Counted from the stretch's first letter, positions 1-10,191 are shown. The stretch: 64,000 nt of DNA from a bacterium (GCA_029933125.1 JAOZOU010000004.1:264879-328878); one strand, 5' to 3'. The notes: generated by a model not told the origin, from the sequence alone. Numbers and translations: made by a program.

Positions 1-3000
1 CCCTTTAAGCCTTTGAGGTCTTCAGGTATCTCGTTCCCGATCGGCTACCAGGATACACTTCACTATCTCACACCGACATTACCAGAATTCGCTCGAAAAT
101 CTCCCCTCGAGATACCCTTCCTCGATGCACTCGAGAGAGCTTGGCGTGAGACAAGATCCCGTGAGATCCTTGAACCCAAGAGCAGGAGTCTTGCCGATTT
201 TAGCCAGATCGACATACCCATCAATCTGCCCAATCCGATTGAGAAGGTCATAGGGCAAGGTGCGAATCTGAGAGTTACAGGTAGCGAGCAGATAACCTTC
301 GGAGGGCAGACGCGCTATAGGTTAAATGAACCCCTGACAGAGTATGGAAGGCGATCGCGCTTCCCGACACTTGACATGAAACAGCATCTCAAGATCAATC
401 TCGAGGGAACGGTCGGGCAAAAAATACATGTCACGGTGCATCATGATAGCGATATTGAAACACCTTTAGAGAATCGCATCAAGCTTCGCTACGAAGGTGA
501 TGACGATGAGATAGTACAAAAGATAGAGATGGGCAACACCAACCTCACCATACCTGGTTCTCAATTTGTCAGTTACAGCGGTAAGCAGGAAGGTCTTTTT
601 GGTGCGAAGATGCTAGCCAAGCTCGGGCCTCTCGATATCACTGCGATCGCTAGTAAGCAGGAAGGAAGAACAGCTGCAGCCACTTTCCGCCCCAATGTTA
701 GGGATTCCGTTGTCCTTGATGACATAGATTTTGTGAGGAACAAGTATTTTTTCCTCATGGATCCCTACGACGTAGATCCCAGCAAGACCTTCTCTGAGGT
801 TGAGCTCTACATTGATGATGGGATTGGTACAAACAACGATGCTGCTGTTCATGCCTTTGCTTTTCTGGATCCAGATGCTTCGCGCTATCCTGACCCGGCA
901 GCGTGGGATACCGTTAGCTCTGCCTTTGAAGGTAACTTTGATGTGCTGGAGCCAAACAAGGATTACGCCTTTGATCCCAGAACTGGAGAAATCTCACTTC
1001 AAAGAACACTTCAGTCAAGTCAGACACTTGCTGTGAGATACATTTACGGAGATGGTGTTGAAGCGGATACGATTGGCGGCTCAGTCGGCGGCACCCTCAT
1101 GCTTAAGATGATAAGGCCCAATGATGAGGTTTTGACAAACCGTTGGGGCGTCTGGGGGGGGACGCTCAACTATGAGCGCAAGAATGTTTATTCGATCGGT
1201 GTGAACTACATTGTCGAGGACAAAGTGCAAGTAAAGATATATAGGAAGGCTTCTCCAGTAGATGAGGATATTCAAAAGACCTACGAATATTCTAAGATAT
1301 TGGGCATTGATCTGGTTGATGAGAATGGCGTAAGGGCTGGTCCCCAAAACAATTGGAAGACGGATGGCTACGCTGATGGCGGACGTATAAATGGTGAGGC
1401 GGGGCTCCTTCTGTTCCCAGACCTCAGACCTTTTGATCCAGACGTACGCTTCATGGACGAAAGGCCTGAAACCCTCCTGGCTGAGAATCGCAACCCTGAC
1501 ATCTATGACAGGCCTCCTGTTGATCTCAAACGCAAGGAGGAATTCTCGAAGTTCTATATAGTTGTCCGATTCACAACTCCCCAGACCACCTTCAAGATGA
1601 AGCACATGAATATCCTTGAGAACAGTGAGGTTGTTACTCTTAACGGGAGGCGCCTGACTCGGAACGTTGACTACGAGATCTACTATGAGACTGGCCAGAT
1701 CCGCTTTCTTACTGAGGAAGCCCTTGATCCAAATGCTCACATAACTGTCGACTATCAGTATGTTCCTTTTCTGTCGCTAGCGCAACAGTCCTTGGTTGGC
1801 CTGCACGGGATCTATAAACTATCCGATCACTCCAATATCAGCACAGCGTGGATCTATCAGAGCAAGAAATCGCCGGAGGAACGACCCCGTCTGGGTCAGG
1901 AACCTTCAAGGATTGTGCTTGGCGATATCAGGGCACAGTTAGAATTCAAGCCTGACATCATGACATCCATTGTAGATGCCTTGCCATTCGTTGAGGCAAC
2001 CAACCCCTCGCGATTGACGTTCTCTGGTGAAATAGCCATGAGCCTCCCCAATCCCAATACCAAGGGCAATGTCTACATTGATGACATGGAAGGAGTGCGT
2101 GATTTGAGATCTTTCTCGATAATGCGGGAAGCATGGGTGCCAGCAAGCCCGCCTTTTGGATACAAATGGGAAAATACCCGCAAGATATGGTGGTATGTTC
2201 GCGACAACGAGGTTGATGAGAAGGATCTTTTTCCGAATGCCGAGTCAAGACCTGGTGAAGCCAAAATACCCGTCATGGAGATAAATTTCAAAGGGCAGAA
2301 GTATCGCTCTATCTATGATCCTGATTCCAGCTGGTCTGGGCTGATGAGATTGGTCTCAAAAACTGGAAGCGATTATTCTGAGCTCAAGTTTTTCGAGGTC
2401 TGGCTCAAACCCAAGGTTGGCAGCGGCGGCCGGATGAATATCGATTTGGGCTCGGTAAGCGAGAATTATTATCATCCCTGGGTTGATTCGCTTGATACCG
2501 AGGACAGGGATAACAATGGTGTAAGGAGTGCCGACGAGAATACGGGTTTGGACGGTGTTTTCACAGGAACCCCTGGTGATGATCCTGATGATGACTGGAG
2601 CTACAGTGAGGGTGATTATTCTCACATAAATGGTACAGAGAACGATCCCAGAATCTCTGCTGATACTGAGGATCTTGATCTTGATGGCAACCTCGATGTC
2701 AACGAGGTGCTTTTCAGACTGAGCTTCGATCTTGACGATACAACATACATTGTCAACGAAACTCCTGAGGGCTGGCGACAGTATCGTATACCTTTGAGCC
2801 AGGCAGACACCCTCGGGGGTTCTCCCAATTGGCGTTCTATAAAGTACATAAGGTTCTTTTTTACGGGCATTGATTCTCCGGCTATCTATCAAATCGCCTA
2901 TCTCCAACTTGCAGGAGCAAGCTGGTTAGAGGAAGGGATAAGACAAAAGCAGACCATGACCCCTACCGATGTCAATCCTGATGAAGTATTCGAAATATCA

Positions 3001-5496
3001 GCCAAGAACACTCGCGACGATCCTGACTACATTCCCCCCTACGATCCGGGAAAGGATCCCCAGGGCTACAAGAAGCGTGAACAGTCGTTTGTTTTTAGCC
3101 TTCGAAATCTCTCCCCTGGAAACAGTGGCTCGGTTTACAAGGCTGTGCCTGGAGAGCCTCAGGATTATACGCTTTATGAGAGCATGGCTTTCTATGTTCA
3201 CGGACCGCAGGAGGTCACCCAGGAAAGTCTTTACATATTTGTTCGATTTGGAACCGACAGTCTCAATTTCTATGAATACGGAACTCGCATTGAGCCAGGC
3301 TGGCAAGATGTCCGCATACCACTTGGCGATTTGACAAATCTCAAAACTGCCCCACCCGATACGATCTCTATCTATGGCAAGGATGGCATTGAGTATCGAT
3401 ATAGAGCCATACCTAGTGGCTGGCTGGCGGCCTATGGTTCACCAAACATAACCAGGGTGTCACGTATTGGAGCAGGCGTGGTTAATCTTGGCAGTAGAAA
3501 GACAAGTTCCAAAGCTCTTGAGGTCTGGTTCGATGACTTACGACTGACAAATGTCCGGAGGCAAGCTGGCTTCGCAAAGCGCCTCAGTGTGGGGGCTTCA
3601 TTCTCAGATGTTGTCAAGATCGATTTTGACTTCAGGCAGACAGATACTGAATTCCAGACACTTTCAGCAAAGCGCCGTGGAAGTGATGACACCGACTATT
3701 CGATTTCCTTCACTACTTCGATTGAGCGTTTTCTTCCCTTCTCAAGTTTGACACTACCATTCTCGGCACGTTTCCACAGGGCGACCTCATTGCCTACACT
3801 CGCAAGTAAGTCGGACATACTTCTCAGGGAGGATCAAAGGAAGGAACAGGAAAAGACCTCTGCTGATGAGTCATATCGCCTGAGCTTCTCCAAACAGAAG
3901 AAATCTAGTAACTGGTTTATGAGATTGACATTTGATGGGCTCTCGGGCAATGCCTCATACACGCGCAACAGAGGTTCATCGCCAGAGTTGGCTGACACAA
4001 GCTCGGGTTACACGGGGAGTCTCAACTACAAGTTCACACCTTGGTGGAATCATAGTCTGAGGTTTTTCCGAGGCTACGCAATTTCATACCTGCCTGAGAA
4101 CTTATCTGCCACGATAACAGGGCAGACCAGATCCATAAAACGGATAAATAAGCGTCAGGGCGTAGTAACCGAGGATAGGTACACTCGCGAGGTTAAAGGT
4201 GTCTTCAATATCAGCTTCAAACCTGTAAGCGGCCCATCCTTCCAAACAGACTATAGTCTTAAGATGACGCGTGATCTCGACCTCAATAAGAAAGTGCCTT
4301 TGATAAGGAGCCTGGGAAAGGGGAGGGAACTCAGTAGGAACCAGCGGGCAAGCCTTAAGTACAGTCCCTCTTTCGGCAAGTGGTTACGCCCTACATTGAG
4401 CTATGACGTGAACTATGAGGAGAATGCAGACCCTAAGCTGAGAGCTCAGACTGATCCGCCTGGCGTAAGAAGGGTATCTGTCTCGGGCAGATCGCGTGTT
4501 GATGTGATACTGAGCCCCGGCTCCGCATTCATTTCACGTGACCATGGACCCGATACTTCAGGAGTCTCGTTTATACAGAAGCTGGTTAGTAAGATTCCTG
4601 ATGTCGATATCCGTTACGTTCTTGACCGCAATGCTAAGTACAATAAGGTGATTGGGCGCCCCAGTCTCAAGTTCCAGCTCGGGATTGATCCTGAGGACGT
4701 CAGCCAGATAGTTGTACTTGGTTCATCAGGTGCGGCTCAGCGAACTGATCAGCAGACCCGAAAGACCGGCTTTGATATTTCTACGGATTTCAGACCGATT
4801 GCTTGGCTTTCAATGGAAACTAAATACAAATTTGATCGTTCCCAGCGCACCTACGGTGGGGCTAAAACCTTCACTGAGCAATCCGTTTGGCCAGATATTA
4901 CTGGAAGTGTTTCTTCCCTTGCCAATCTCAACCCTTTTTCGAATTGGTGGAAGAATTCCTCGATATCGATGGGTTACAAGGGAAGTCGCAATGTTGAAGG
5001 GCGAGGAGTTTCCGTTAAGACAAAAGAGACCAACAAGCATGAGTGGCTCCCCTTGCTAGGTTGGGATGCAACCTGGCAGAATGGTGTTCGGACGACTCTG
5101 AACGTGCGGAGGTCAACTAGTGAAGCAGAGAATCTCTCAGGAACGAGGACACTTAAGCGAACCCAAACAAGCTCAATCAATTTCCAGATTCGCCACTCTT
5201 TCAGTGCTCCTCAGGGCATAAGTATACCTCTTGCTGGTCGCCCTCTCAAGTTCAAGAGCAACTTAACACTTTCGGTAGACTTCACATATGAAGCGAGCAA
5301 GACAACGACCCCTACAGCTGGCAACAGGGTTGATAGGGATACGCGCAAGTTCAGCTTCATTACAACTGCTAGCTACAGTTTCAGCAAGAAGGTAACCGGG
5401 AGTGCCAATGCCAAGTTCATACAGGAGAGTGATAAGGTAAGAGGTGAAACCTTCCGTACAATCGGTCTGAGCGCTTCCGTCTTGATTCGCTTCTGA
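1..5496 (+). CDS. sprA: SprA-type type IX secretion outer-membrane translocon (5' end missing)
   Basis: This is a very large outer-membrane protein of the SprA/Sov family, the translocon through which type IX secretion substrates cross the outer membrane. The frame is open from base 1, so the N-terminus and any signal peptide lie outside the window; about 1,830 residues are visible. Early on it has the family-like block GQGANLRVTGSEQITFGG, followed by repeated beta-rich segments. An Asp-rich, calcium-loop-like stretch (DRDNNG, DDDW and similar) lies around residues 830-900. The last third is made of alternating amphipathic strands rich in Arg, Ser and Tyr, and the protein ends in Phe, as expected for a BAM-inserted barrel. 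Family SprA proteins are about 2,000-2,500 residues, so a few hundred residues may be missing. It is followed by a hairpin and then rimP. Family assignment is confident; the secretion role is inferred from the family. Confidence 0.85.
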   Translation, partial: PFKPLRSSGISFPIGYQDTLHYLTPTLPEFARKSPLEIPFLDALERAWRETRSREILEPKSRSLADFSQIDIPINLPNPIEKVIGQGANLRVTGSEQITFGGQTRYRLNEPLTEYGRRSRFPTLDMKQHLKINLEGTVGQKIHVTVHHDSDIETPLENRIKLRYEGDDDEIVQKIEMGNTNLTIPGSQFVSYSGKQEGLFGAKMLAKLGPLDITAIASKQEGRTAAATFRPNVRDSVVLDDIDFVRNKYFFLMDPYDVDPSKTFSEVELYIDDGIGTNNDAAVHAFAFLDPDASRYPDPAAWDTVSSAFEGNFDVLEPNKDYAFDPRTGEISLQRTLQSSQTLAVRYIYGDGVEADTIGGSVGGTLMLKMIRPNDEVLTNRWGVWGGTLNYERKNVYSIGVNYIVEDKVQVKIYRKASPVDEDIQKTYEYSKILGIDLVDENGVRAGPQNNWKTDGYADGGRINGEAGLLLFPDLRPFDPDVRFMDERPETLLAENRNPDIYDRPPVDLKRKEEFSKFYIVVRFTTPQTTFKMKHMNILENSEVVTLNGRRLTRNVDYEIYYETGQIRFLTEEALDPNAHITVDYQYVPFLSLAQQSLVGLHGIYKLSDHSNISTAWIYQSKKSPEERPRLGQEPSRIVLGDIRAQLEFKPDIMTSIVDALPFVEATNPSRLTFSGEIAMSLPNPNTKGNVYIDDMEGVRDLRSFSIMREAWVPASPPFGYKWENTRKIWWYVRDNEVDEKDLFPNAESRPGEAKIPVMEINFKGQKYRSIYDPDSSWSGLMRLVSKTGSDYSELKFFEVWLKPKVGSGGRMNIDLGSVSENYYHPWVDSLDTEDRDNNGVRSADENTGLDGVFTGTPGDDPDDDWSYSEGDYSHINGTENDPRISADTEDLDLDGNLDVNEVLFRLSFDLDDTTYIVNETPEGWRQYRIPLSQADTLGGSPNWRSIKYIRFFFTGIDSPAIYQIAYLQLAGASWLEEGIRQKQTMTPTDVNPDEVFEISAKNTRDDPDYIPPYDPGKDPQGYKKREQSFVFSLRNLSPGNSGSVYKAVPGEPQDYTLYESMAFYVHGPQEVTQESLYIFVRFGTDSLNFYEYGTRIEPGWQDVRIPLGDLTNLKTAPPDTISIYGKDGIEYRYRAIPSGWLAAYGSPNITRVSRIGAGVVNLGSRKTSSKALEVWFDDLRLTNVRRQAGFAKRLSVGASFSDVVKIDFDFRQTDTEFQTLSAKRRGSDDTDYSISFTTSIERFLPFSSLTLPFSARFHRATSLPTLASKSDILLREDQRKEQEKTSADESYRLSFSKQKKSSNWFMRLTFDGLSGNASYTRNRGSSPELADTSSGYTGSLNYKFTPWWNHSLRFFRGYAISYLPENLSATITGQTRSIKRINKRQGVVTEDRYTREVKGVFNISFKPVSGPSFQTDYSLKMTRDLDLNKKVPLIRSLGKGRELSRNQRASLKYSPSFGKWLRPTLSYDVNYEENADPKLRAQTDPPGVRRVSVSGRSRVDVILSPGSAFISRDHGPDTSGVSFIQKLVSKIPDVDIRYVLDRNAKYNKVIGRPSLKFQLGIDPEDVSQIVVLGSSGAAQRTDQQTRKTGFDISTDFRPIAWLSMETKYKFDRSQRTYGGAKTFTEQSVWPDITGSVSSLANLNPFSNWWKNSSISMGYKGSRNVEGRGVSVKTKETNKHEWLPLLGWDATWQNGVRTTLNVRRSTSEAENLSGTRTLKRTQTSSINFQIRHSFSAPQGISIPLAGRPLKFKSNLTLSVDFTYEASKTTTPTAGNRVDRDTRKFSFITTASYSFSKKVTGSANAKFIQESDKVRGETFRTIGLSASVLIRF

Positions 5497-5540
5497 GTTT
5501 TCGCTTGCTTTCCGAAGAGCCTTATTGTAAGTTTGAGACG

Positions 5541-5559
5541 GAGTGGGCAAAGCCCACTC
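5541..5559 (+). terminator. Hairpin after sprA, possible terminator
   Basis: GAGTGGGC, loop AAA, then GCCCACTC forms a perfect 8-bp stem in the 87-bp gap between sprA and rimP. It is followed by CTTACAGTTTG rather than a clean T-tract, so it may be a weak terminator or an attenuator between sprA and the translation operon. Confidence 0.45.
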
Positions 5560-5583
5560 TTACAGTTTGTGCTGGGGGCTGGT

Positions 5584-6045
5584 ATGTTCGGTCAAGATGG
5601 GGTTATTGAGACTATAAAGAACCTTGTCGAGCCGACGCTTGAAGCCCTTGGATACGATCTTTTAGAGATCAAACTCGTTGTTACGCATGGTAGGCGTACG
5701 CTGAGGATTTTTATAGACAAGCCCGGCGGCGTGACCGTGGAGGATTGTGCTCATGCGAGTCGAGCGATTGGTTCCATACTCGACGAGGAGGGGCTCTTTG
5801 ATGAACGCTACTATCTTGAGATCTCTTCGCCAGGTGCAGAGCGCCCTCTCAGGGAACCGCACGAATTTGAGCACTTCAAAGGTAGGAAGGTGTTTGTTAG
5901 ACTGAAACGGCCCATGCTTGGAAAGGTTGAATTCAGAGGGTTGATAGATGATTTTGTTGACAATTCCCTTCATCTTAAAGTCGAGGGGGGAGATATTCTC
6001 ATAATAGGGTTTGAGGATATCGCCGCTGCTAGGCTCAGTCTGTAG
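5584..6045 (+). CDS. rimP: Ribosome maturation factor RimP
   Basis: RimP helps assemble the 30S subunit. The 153-residue product has the usual two-domain layout: an alpha/beta N-terminal domain with the family-like LRIFIDKPGGVTVEDCA followed by YYLEISSPGAERPL, then an SH3-like C-terminal barrel. I chose ATG 5584 because it gives a normal-length protein (MFGQDGVIETIKNLVEP) with a G-rich SD-like stretch just upstream. An in-frame start at 5533 would lie inside the preceding hairpin. It is the first gene of the classical rimP-nusA-rnpM-infB-rbfA-truB-ribF-rpsO-pnp cluster, with 16 bp to nusA. Confidence 0.95.
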   Translation: MFGQDGVIETIKNLVEPTLEALGYDLLEIKLVVTHGRRTLRIFIDKPGGVTVEDCAHASRAIGSILDEEGLFDERYYLEISSPGAERPLREPHEFEHFKGRKVFVRLKRPMLGKVEFRGLIDDFVDNSLHLKVEGGDILIIGFEDIAAARLSL

Positions 6046-6061
6046 CGGGGGAGACTTGGTG

Positions 6062-7462
6062 ATGGATATGAGTCTTGAAGTTATTCATGCATTGAAGTCG
6101 ATTGCACGCAGCAAGGAAGTCGATGAGGAACTTATCCTCGAGACCCTCCGCGTAGCTCTGGTTAGCGCAGCCAAGAAGAAATTTGGTGCAGAATGCAGGG
6201 TAGACGTTGCCATAGATGAGGAGGCAGGCAAGCTCGAAGTCTTCTGTTTGAAGACGGCAGTTGAGAAAGTTGAAGATCCAGCAGTCGAAATATCTCTTGA
6301 AGAAGCTCGCAGAATTGATCCGGAAGCCAAGCTTGGTGATGATGTAAAGATAGTCATTCCCATTGAAGCTTTCGGAAGGAATGCCATTCAGGCTGCGAAG
6401 CAAATTGTTGTCCAGAGGGTGAGAGAAGCCGAGCGGGAAAGGATATATCAGGAATATCAAAAGCGTATCGGCGAGATCGTAATGGGGAGTGTGCAACAGA
6501 TTGATCGCGGGAATATCATCGTGAACCTCGGTAGAGCAGAGGCCATCCTGCCTTCGCGGGAACAGATACCTAGGGAGCAGTTCAGGCAGGGTAATACAGT
6601 TAAAGCATATATAGTAGATGTCAACAAGAGCTCTAAAGGGCCTCAGGTTGTACTCTCTAGAGCGCACCGTGATTTCCTGGCGAAGCTCTTCGAACTTGAG
6701 GTTCCTGAGATTAAGGATGGGACTGTCGAGATAAAGGCTGTAGCAAGAGAACCTGGAGCAAGGTCAAAGATAGCGGTTCATTCGCACGACGACAAGATCG
6801 ATGCTGTCGGTGCATGTGTAGGAATGAAGGGTTCAAGGGTGCAGACAATAGTTAGAGAGCTCGGCGGTGAGCGAATAGACATAGTACTATGGAGCGATGA
6901 CCCCATAACTTTTGTGACGAGGGCACTCAGTCCAGCAAAGGTGATTCATGCTGAGCTTGATCCTGACGATAGGAAGGTGACGGTTGTTGTAGCAGACGAT
7001 CAGCTTTCCCTAGCTATTGGCAAGGGTGGGCAGAATGCTCGGCTTGCTGCTAAACTCACCAACTATAAGATAGACCTAATAAATGAGTCGCAATATGCTG
7101 AACGCCTTGAGTTTCAGAAGATGGCTCGTGTGTCGATAGATGAGGTAGAGGGTGTCTCTGAGAAGATAAAGGAGCGGCTGCGAGCTGCTGGTATCGACAC
7201 TGTGGATGCCATTCTTAAGACGGATATTGGGGGCTTGCAGGAGATCGATGGGATAGGAGAGAAGACAGCTGAGAAGATCATAGAAGCAGCCAATGCGAAG
7301 CTTGAGACTCTCAAGGAGGCTTATCGCACCGCTAAGGCAGCCAAATCTCAGGAGGTTTTAGCAGAGAGAGACGAGTCCGAATTACGGGATGAGGGAGAAG
7401 AAAGCGAGGCCAGGGAGAAAGAATCCTCTGAAGTTGATGCTGCAGATGACCAGGCGAAATGA
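6062..7462 (+). CDS. nusA: Transcription termination/antitermination factor NusA
   Basis: NusA binds RNA polymerase and modulates pausing, termination and antitermination. The 466-residue product starts with the NusA N-terminal domain (MDMSLEVIHALKSIARSKEV). It continues with an S1 domain around residues 135-200 (GEIVMGSVQQIDRGNIIVNL) and two KH domains (GACVGMKGSRVQTIV and AIGKGGQNARLAAKL). One helix-hairpin-helix unit follows (VEGVSEKIKERLRAAGI and IDGIGEKTAEKIIEAA), then a strongly acidic tail. ATG 6062 is preferred over an upstream in-frame TTG at 6011, which lies inside rimP, because GGGGGAG at 6047-6053 is well placed. The end overlaps rnpM by 4 bp, implying translational coupling. Confidence 0.96.
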   Translation: MDMSLEVIHALKSIARSKEVDEELILETLRVALVSAAKKKFGAECRVDVAIDEEAGKLEVFCLKTAVEKVEDPAVEISLEEARRIDPEAKLGDDVKIVIPIEAFGRNAIQAAKQIVVQRVREAERERIYQEYQKRIGEIVMGSVQQIDRGNIIVNLGRAEAILPSREQIPREQFRQGNTVKAYIVDVNKSSKGPQVVLSRAHRDFLAKLFELEVPEIKDGTVEIKAVAREPGARSKIAVHSHDDKIDAVGACVGMKGSRVQTIVRELGGERIDIVLWSDDPITFVTRALSPAKVIHAELDPDDRKVTVVVADDQLSLAIGKGGQNARLAAKLTNYKIDLINESQYAERLEFQKMARVSIDEVEGVSEKIKERLRAAGIDTVDAILKTDIGGLQEIDGIGEKTAEKIIEAANAKLETLKEAYRTAKAAKSQEVLAERDESELRDEGEESEAREKESSEVDAADDQAK

Positions 7463-7755
7463 AGCGGGGACATGTTCCTATAAGAATGTGTGTCGGATGT
7501 TTGGGCAAGAAACCTAAGGCATCTCTTGTGCGTTTTGTGGTTTCATCTGAGGGGCTCAAGACAGGGAATGTTGAGGGAAGGGGTTTTTACCTTTGTCCCG
7601 ATAGCCGGTGTCTTGAAGCTGCTCTGCGTAGAAGGGGTTTTATGAGAACAGTCGGTGCAAGATTGAAGGATAGAGATCTTGAATCCATAAGGGACATTCT
7701 GCAGCAAAAGAGGCTTGACTCGAAGACCTCGAACGGTGTTATATGTCAGACCTAG
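7459..7755 (+). CDS. rnpM: YlxR-family RNA-binding protein (RNase P modulator RnpM)
   Basis: This is a small basic protein of the YlxR (DUF448) family, 98 residues. In Firmicutes the family has been reported as an RNase P RNA-binding modulator. The family signature RMCVGCLGKKPKASLVRFV is visible at residues 9-27, and GRGFYLCPDSRCLEAALRR at about 41-59. ATG 7459 overlaps the nusA stop (ATGA), the usual arrangement in nusA-infB operons. No L7Ae-like YlxQ gene follows, unlike in Bacillus. Confidence 0.9.
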   Translation: MKRGHVPIRMCVGCLGKKPKASLVRFVVSSEGLKTGNVEGRGFYLCPDSRCLEAALRRRGFMRTVGARLKDRDLESIRDILQQKRLDSKTSNGVICQT

Positions 7756-7770
7756 GTGGAGGTGCTCTGT

Positions 7771-9900
7771 TTGGCTAAGAAAAGAGTTTATCAGGTTGCT
7801 CGTGAGCTCAATCTCTCGAGCGAAGCCCTTCTCAAGATGTTGAGATCTATGGGCATAGCTGTCAAGAGCCACATGAGCGCCATCGAAGATGAGACCGCTG
7901 AGGCTGTAAGGCAGAAGCTTAAGGATGAGAAAGAAGCCGTAAAGAAGGAAGTTGAGAGAAAGAAGCGCCTGACTGAGGAAACCGAAGCCAAACCTAAGAT
8001 TGAAGAGCAGCCCCAGGTGGCACCGAGGAAGGTTCTACGCAGGCGGCCTGATGAGAAGTCGGTTAAGGAAACAGTTCGGCGCACGCTTGCTGAATTGGAA
8101 GGAGCTGGTAAGCCACGCAGGAGGAGGCGCAAGGACAAGTCAGACAAGCAGGCGGTTGAAACAGAAGAGCACAAGATAAAATTGACTGAGTTCAGCTCAG
8201 TGGCCGAGCTGGCGAGTGCCCTTGGGGTCAAACCTGCCGAGGTTATCGCATGCTGCATGCGGCTCGGGGCGATGGTTACCGTGAATCAGCGGCTTGATGC
8301 CGACACAATAGAGGCTGTAGCTGACGAGTTTGGATATGAAGTTGAATTTGAAAAGGAGTATGGGGCTGAGATTGCAGAGGAGATTGAAGCGCCACCTGAG
8401 CCGCGTCCACCAGTTGTGACCATAATGGGACACGTCGACCATGGCAAGACATCCCTGCTGGATTACATTCGCAGCAGCAACATTGTTGGAGGAGAGTCGG
8501 GTGGTATAACTCAGCACATCGGCGCCTACGAAGTCGAGACGCCTTTGGGCAAAGTGACCTTTCTTGATACCCCCGGTCACGCAGCATTTACCGCAATGAG
8601 GGCAAGAGGGGCTCAAGTCACTGACATTGTCGTTGTCGTTGTCGCTGCAGATGAGAGGGTTATGCCGCAGACTGTCGAAGCAATAGATCATGCGAGGGCT
8701 GCTGGCGTTCCAATCATTGTAGCGATAAACAAGATTGATTTACCAAATGCAAATGTTGAGCGAATCAAGCAAGACCTGGCAAATCATGGGCTTACTCCAG
8801 ATGAGTGGGGTGGCAATACGATAATGGTGCCTGTTTCAGCGAAGACGGGTGAGGGAGTTGATCATCTTCTTGAGGTGATCCTTCTTCAGGCTGAAGAACT
8901 CAAGTTGGTTGCTCCTCGGGAGGGAAGGGCAAGTGGGGTTGTGATCGAGTCACGTGTCGAGCAGGGTAGAGGCATTGTTATCACAGTCCTTACCCAGAAG
9001 GGGAAGCTCACTGTGGGCGATCCATTTGTAGCTGGAATTTGGTATGGCAGAGTGAGAGCGATGTTCAACGAACGACTTAAGCGTGTCGATGTTGCATATC
9101 CGTCTACGCCTGTTGAGCTTTTGGGATGCCAGGGAGTTCCTCAAGCTGGAGATTCCTTTATTGTCACGAGAGATGAACATGAGGCTAAGGAAATAGCTCT
9201 AAAGCGCCAATTGCTCCAGCGTGAGCGGGAACTTAGACGTATTCGCCACATCAGTCTTGAGGATCTCCATGAAAAGGTCAGAACTGGCGAGCTTAAGGAG
9301 CTCAGGATCGTTGCCAAAGCTGATGTGGATGGCTCACTTGAAGCACTTGCTGATATTCTGGAACAGCTTGGGAAACAGGAGATCGGCATAAAGATCATTC
9401 ATAGAGGTGTGGGTGCGATAAATGAATCCGATGTCTTGTTGGCTGCCGCTTCGGATGCTATCGTGATTGGCTTCCATGTCAGTGCCTTACCAAAGGCGCG
9501 CGATCTTGCCAAACGTGAGAGGGTTGATATCAGGACTTATGATGTCATCTATGAGATAAGCAAAGATATCACGGCAGCCATGGAAGGATTGCTGGGACCC
9601 AAGATCGAAGAACGGATTGTTGGTAGTGCTGAAGTTAGAAGGGTTTTCAACATAAGCAAGGTGGGAAGGATAGCCGGCTGCTATGTCAAAAACGGTGTGA
9701 TTCCCCGAAATGCAATGGTTCGTGTGCTTCGCGATGGGGAGACCGTACATGAAGGTAGGATAGTGTCCCTGAAGCGTTTCAAGGACGATGTCAAGGAGGT
9801 TGCACAGGGATTTGAATGCGGTATTGCTATTGAGGATTTCAATGACTTTCATGAAGGTGACATCCTTGAAGCGTTTGTACTTGAAGAGCTAGAGAGATAG
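7771..9900 (+). CDS. infB: Translation initiation factor IF-2
   Basis: This GTPase delivers initiator tRNA to the 30S subunit. Two IF2-N modules (LAKKRVYQVARELNLSS at the start and a second around residues 135-195) flank a short Lys/Arg/Glu-rich linker. The G domain has all motifs: GHVDHGKTSLLDYI (G1), DTPGHAAFTAMRARGA (G3), INKIDLPNAN (G4) and PVSAKTGEG (G5). Domains II-IV follow, ending FHEGDILEAFVLEELER. I chose TTG 7771 because GGAGGTG at 7758-7764 sits 6 nt upstream and the protein then starts with the typical (M)AKKRVY. The in-frame GTG at 7756 directly abuts the rnpM stop and has no SD. Product about 709 residues. Confidence 0.96.
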   Translation: MAKKRVYQVARELNLSSEALLKMLRSMGIAVKSHMSAIEDETAEAVRQKLKDEKEAVKKEVERKKRLTEETEAKPKIEEQPQVAPRKVLRRRPDEKSVKETVRRTLAELEGAGKPRRRRRKDKSDKQAVETEEHKIKLTEFSSVAELASALGVKPAEVIACCMRLGAMVTVNQRLDADTIEAVADEFGYEVEFEKEYGAEIAEEIEAPPEPRPPVVTIMGHVDHGKTSLLDYIRSSNIVGGESGGITQHIGAYEVETPLGKVTFLDTPGHAAFTAMRARGAQVTDIVVVVVAADERVMPQTVEAIDHARAAGVPIIVAINKIDLPNANVERIKQDLANHGLTPDEWGGNTIMVPVSAKTGEGVDHLLEVILLQAEELKLVAPREGRASGVVIESRVEQGRGIVITVLTQKGKLTVGDPFVAGIWYGRVRAMFNERLKRVDVAYPSTPVELLGCQGVPQAGDSFIVTRDEHEAKEIALKRQLLQRERELRRIRHISLEDLHEKVRTGELKELRIVAKADVDGSLEALADILEQLGKQEIGIKIIHRGVGAINESDVLLAAASDAIVIGFHVSALPKARDLAKRERVDIRTYDVIYEISKDITAAMEGLLGPKIEERIVGSAEVRRVFNISKVGRIAGCYVKNGVIPRNAMVRVLRDGETVHEGRIVSLKRFKDDVKEVAQGFECGIAIEDFNDFHEGDILEAFVLEELER

Positions 9901-9909
9901 GATCCTATC

Positions 9910-10191
9910 TTGGTTGTCTACACTTGCCTTGTTAGCCTGCACATTCCGGATAGCGGCTCCTTGAAGGCCAAGCGTCTTGTGCTTAGGCGCCTCAAGGATA
10001 GGATAAAGAACAAGTTTAATGTTTCAGTGGCTGAGGTTGATGATTTCGATTTATGGCAACGCACCACTCTAGGGATTGCTGTGGTTTCCAAAGATTCCTA
10101 CTTTGGGCAGCAGGTTATCTCGAATGTGATCAATCTGATTGAGGCGGATCGCAGTGTCAACGTGATAGACATCGAGACAGGTGTGAGGTGA
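9910..10191 (+). CDS. DUF503 (YlxP-like) protein
   Basis: This 93-residue protein belongs to the DUF503/YlxP family, which commonly sits between infB and rbfA. Visible family features are the short beta strand start VVYTCLVSLHIPDSGSLKAK, followed by RLVLRRLKDRIKNKFNVSVAEV. The biochemical function is not established, though its constant position suggests a role linked to ribosome assembly. The start is TTG 9910 with AGGA at 9899-9902. The gap after infB contains the perfect 14-bp palindrome GATAGGATCCTATC (9896-9909). The 3' end overlaps the rbfA GTG start by 4 bp. Confidence 0.85.
   Translation: MVVYTCLVSLHIPDSGSLKAKRLVLRRLKDRIKNKFNVSVAEVDDFDLWQRTTLGIAVVSKDSYFGQQVISNVINLIEADRSVNVIDIETGVR

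Noticed and set aside
1081-1740. 219-codon minus-strand ORF inside sprA
   Set aside because: Antisense shadow of a clearly coding strand; no SD, no family-like motif, composition typical of a reverse frame.
6035-6667. 210-codon minus-strand ORF opposite nusA
   Set aside because: Shadow of nusA; no start signal and no recognisable domain.
9896-9909. Perfect 14-bp palindrome GATAGGATCCTATC between infB and the DUF503 gene
   Set aside because: Too short for a terminator and includes the infB stop codon; within a continuous operon it may be incidental.
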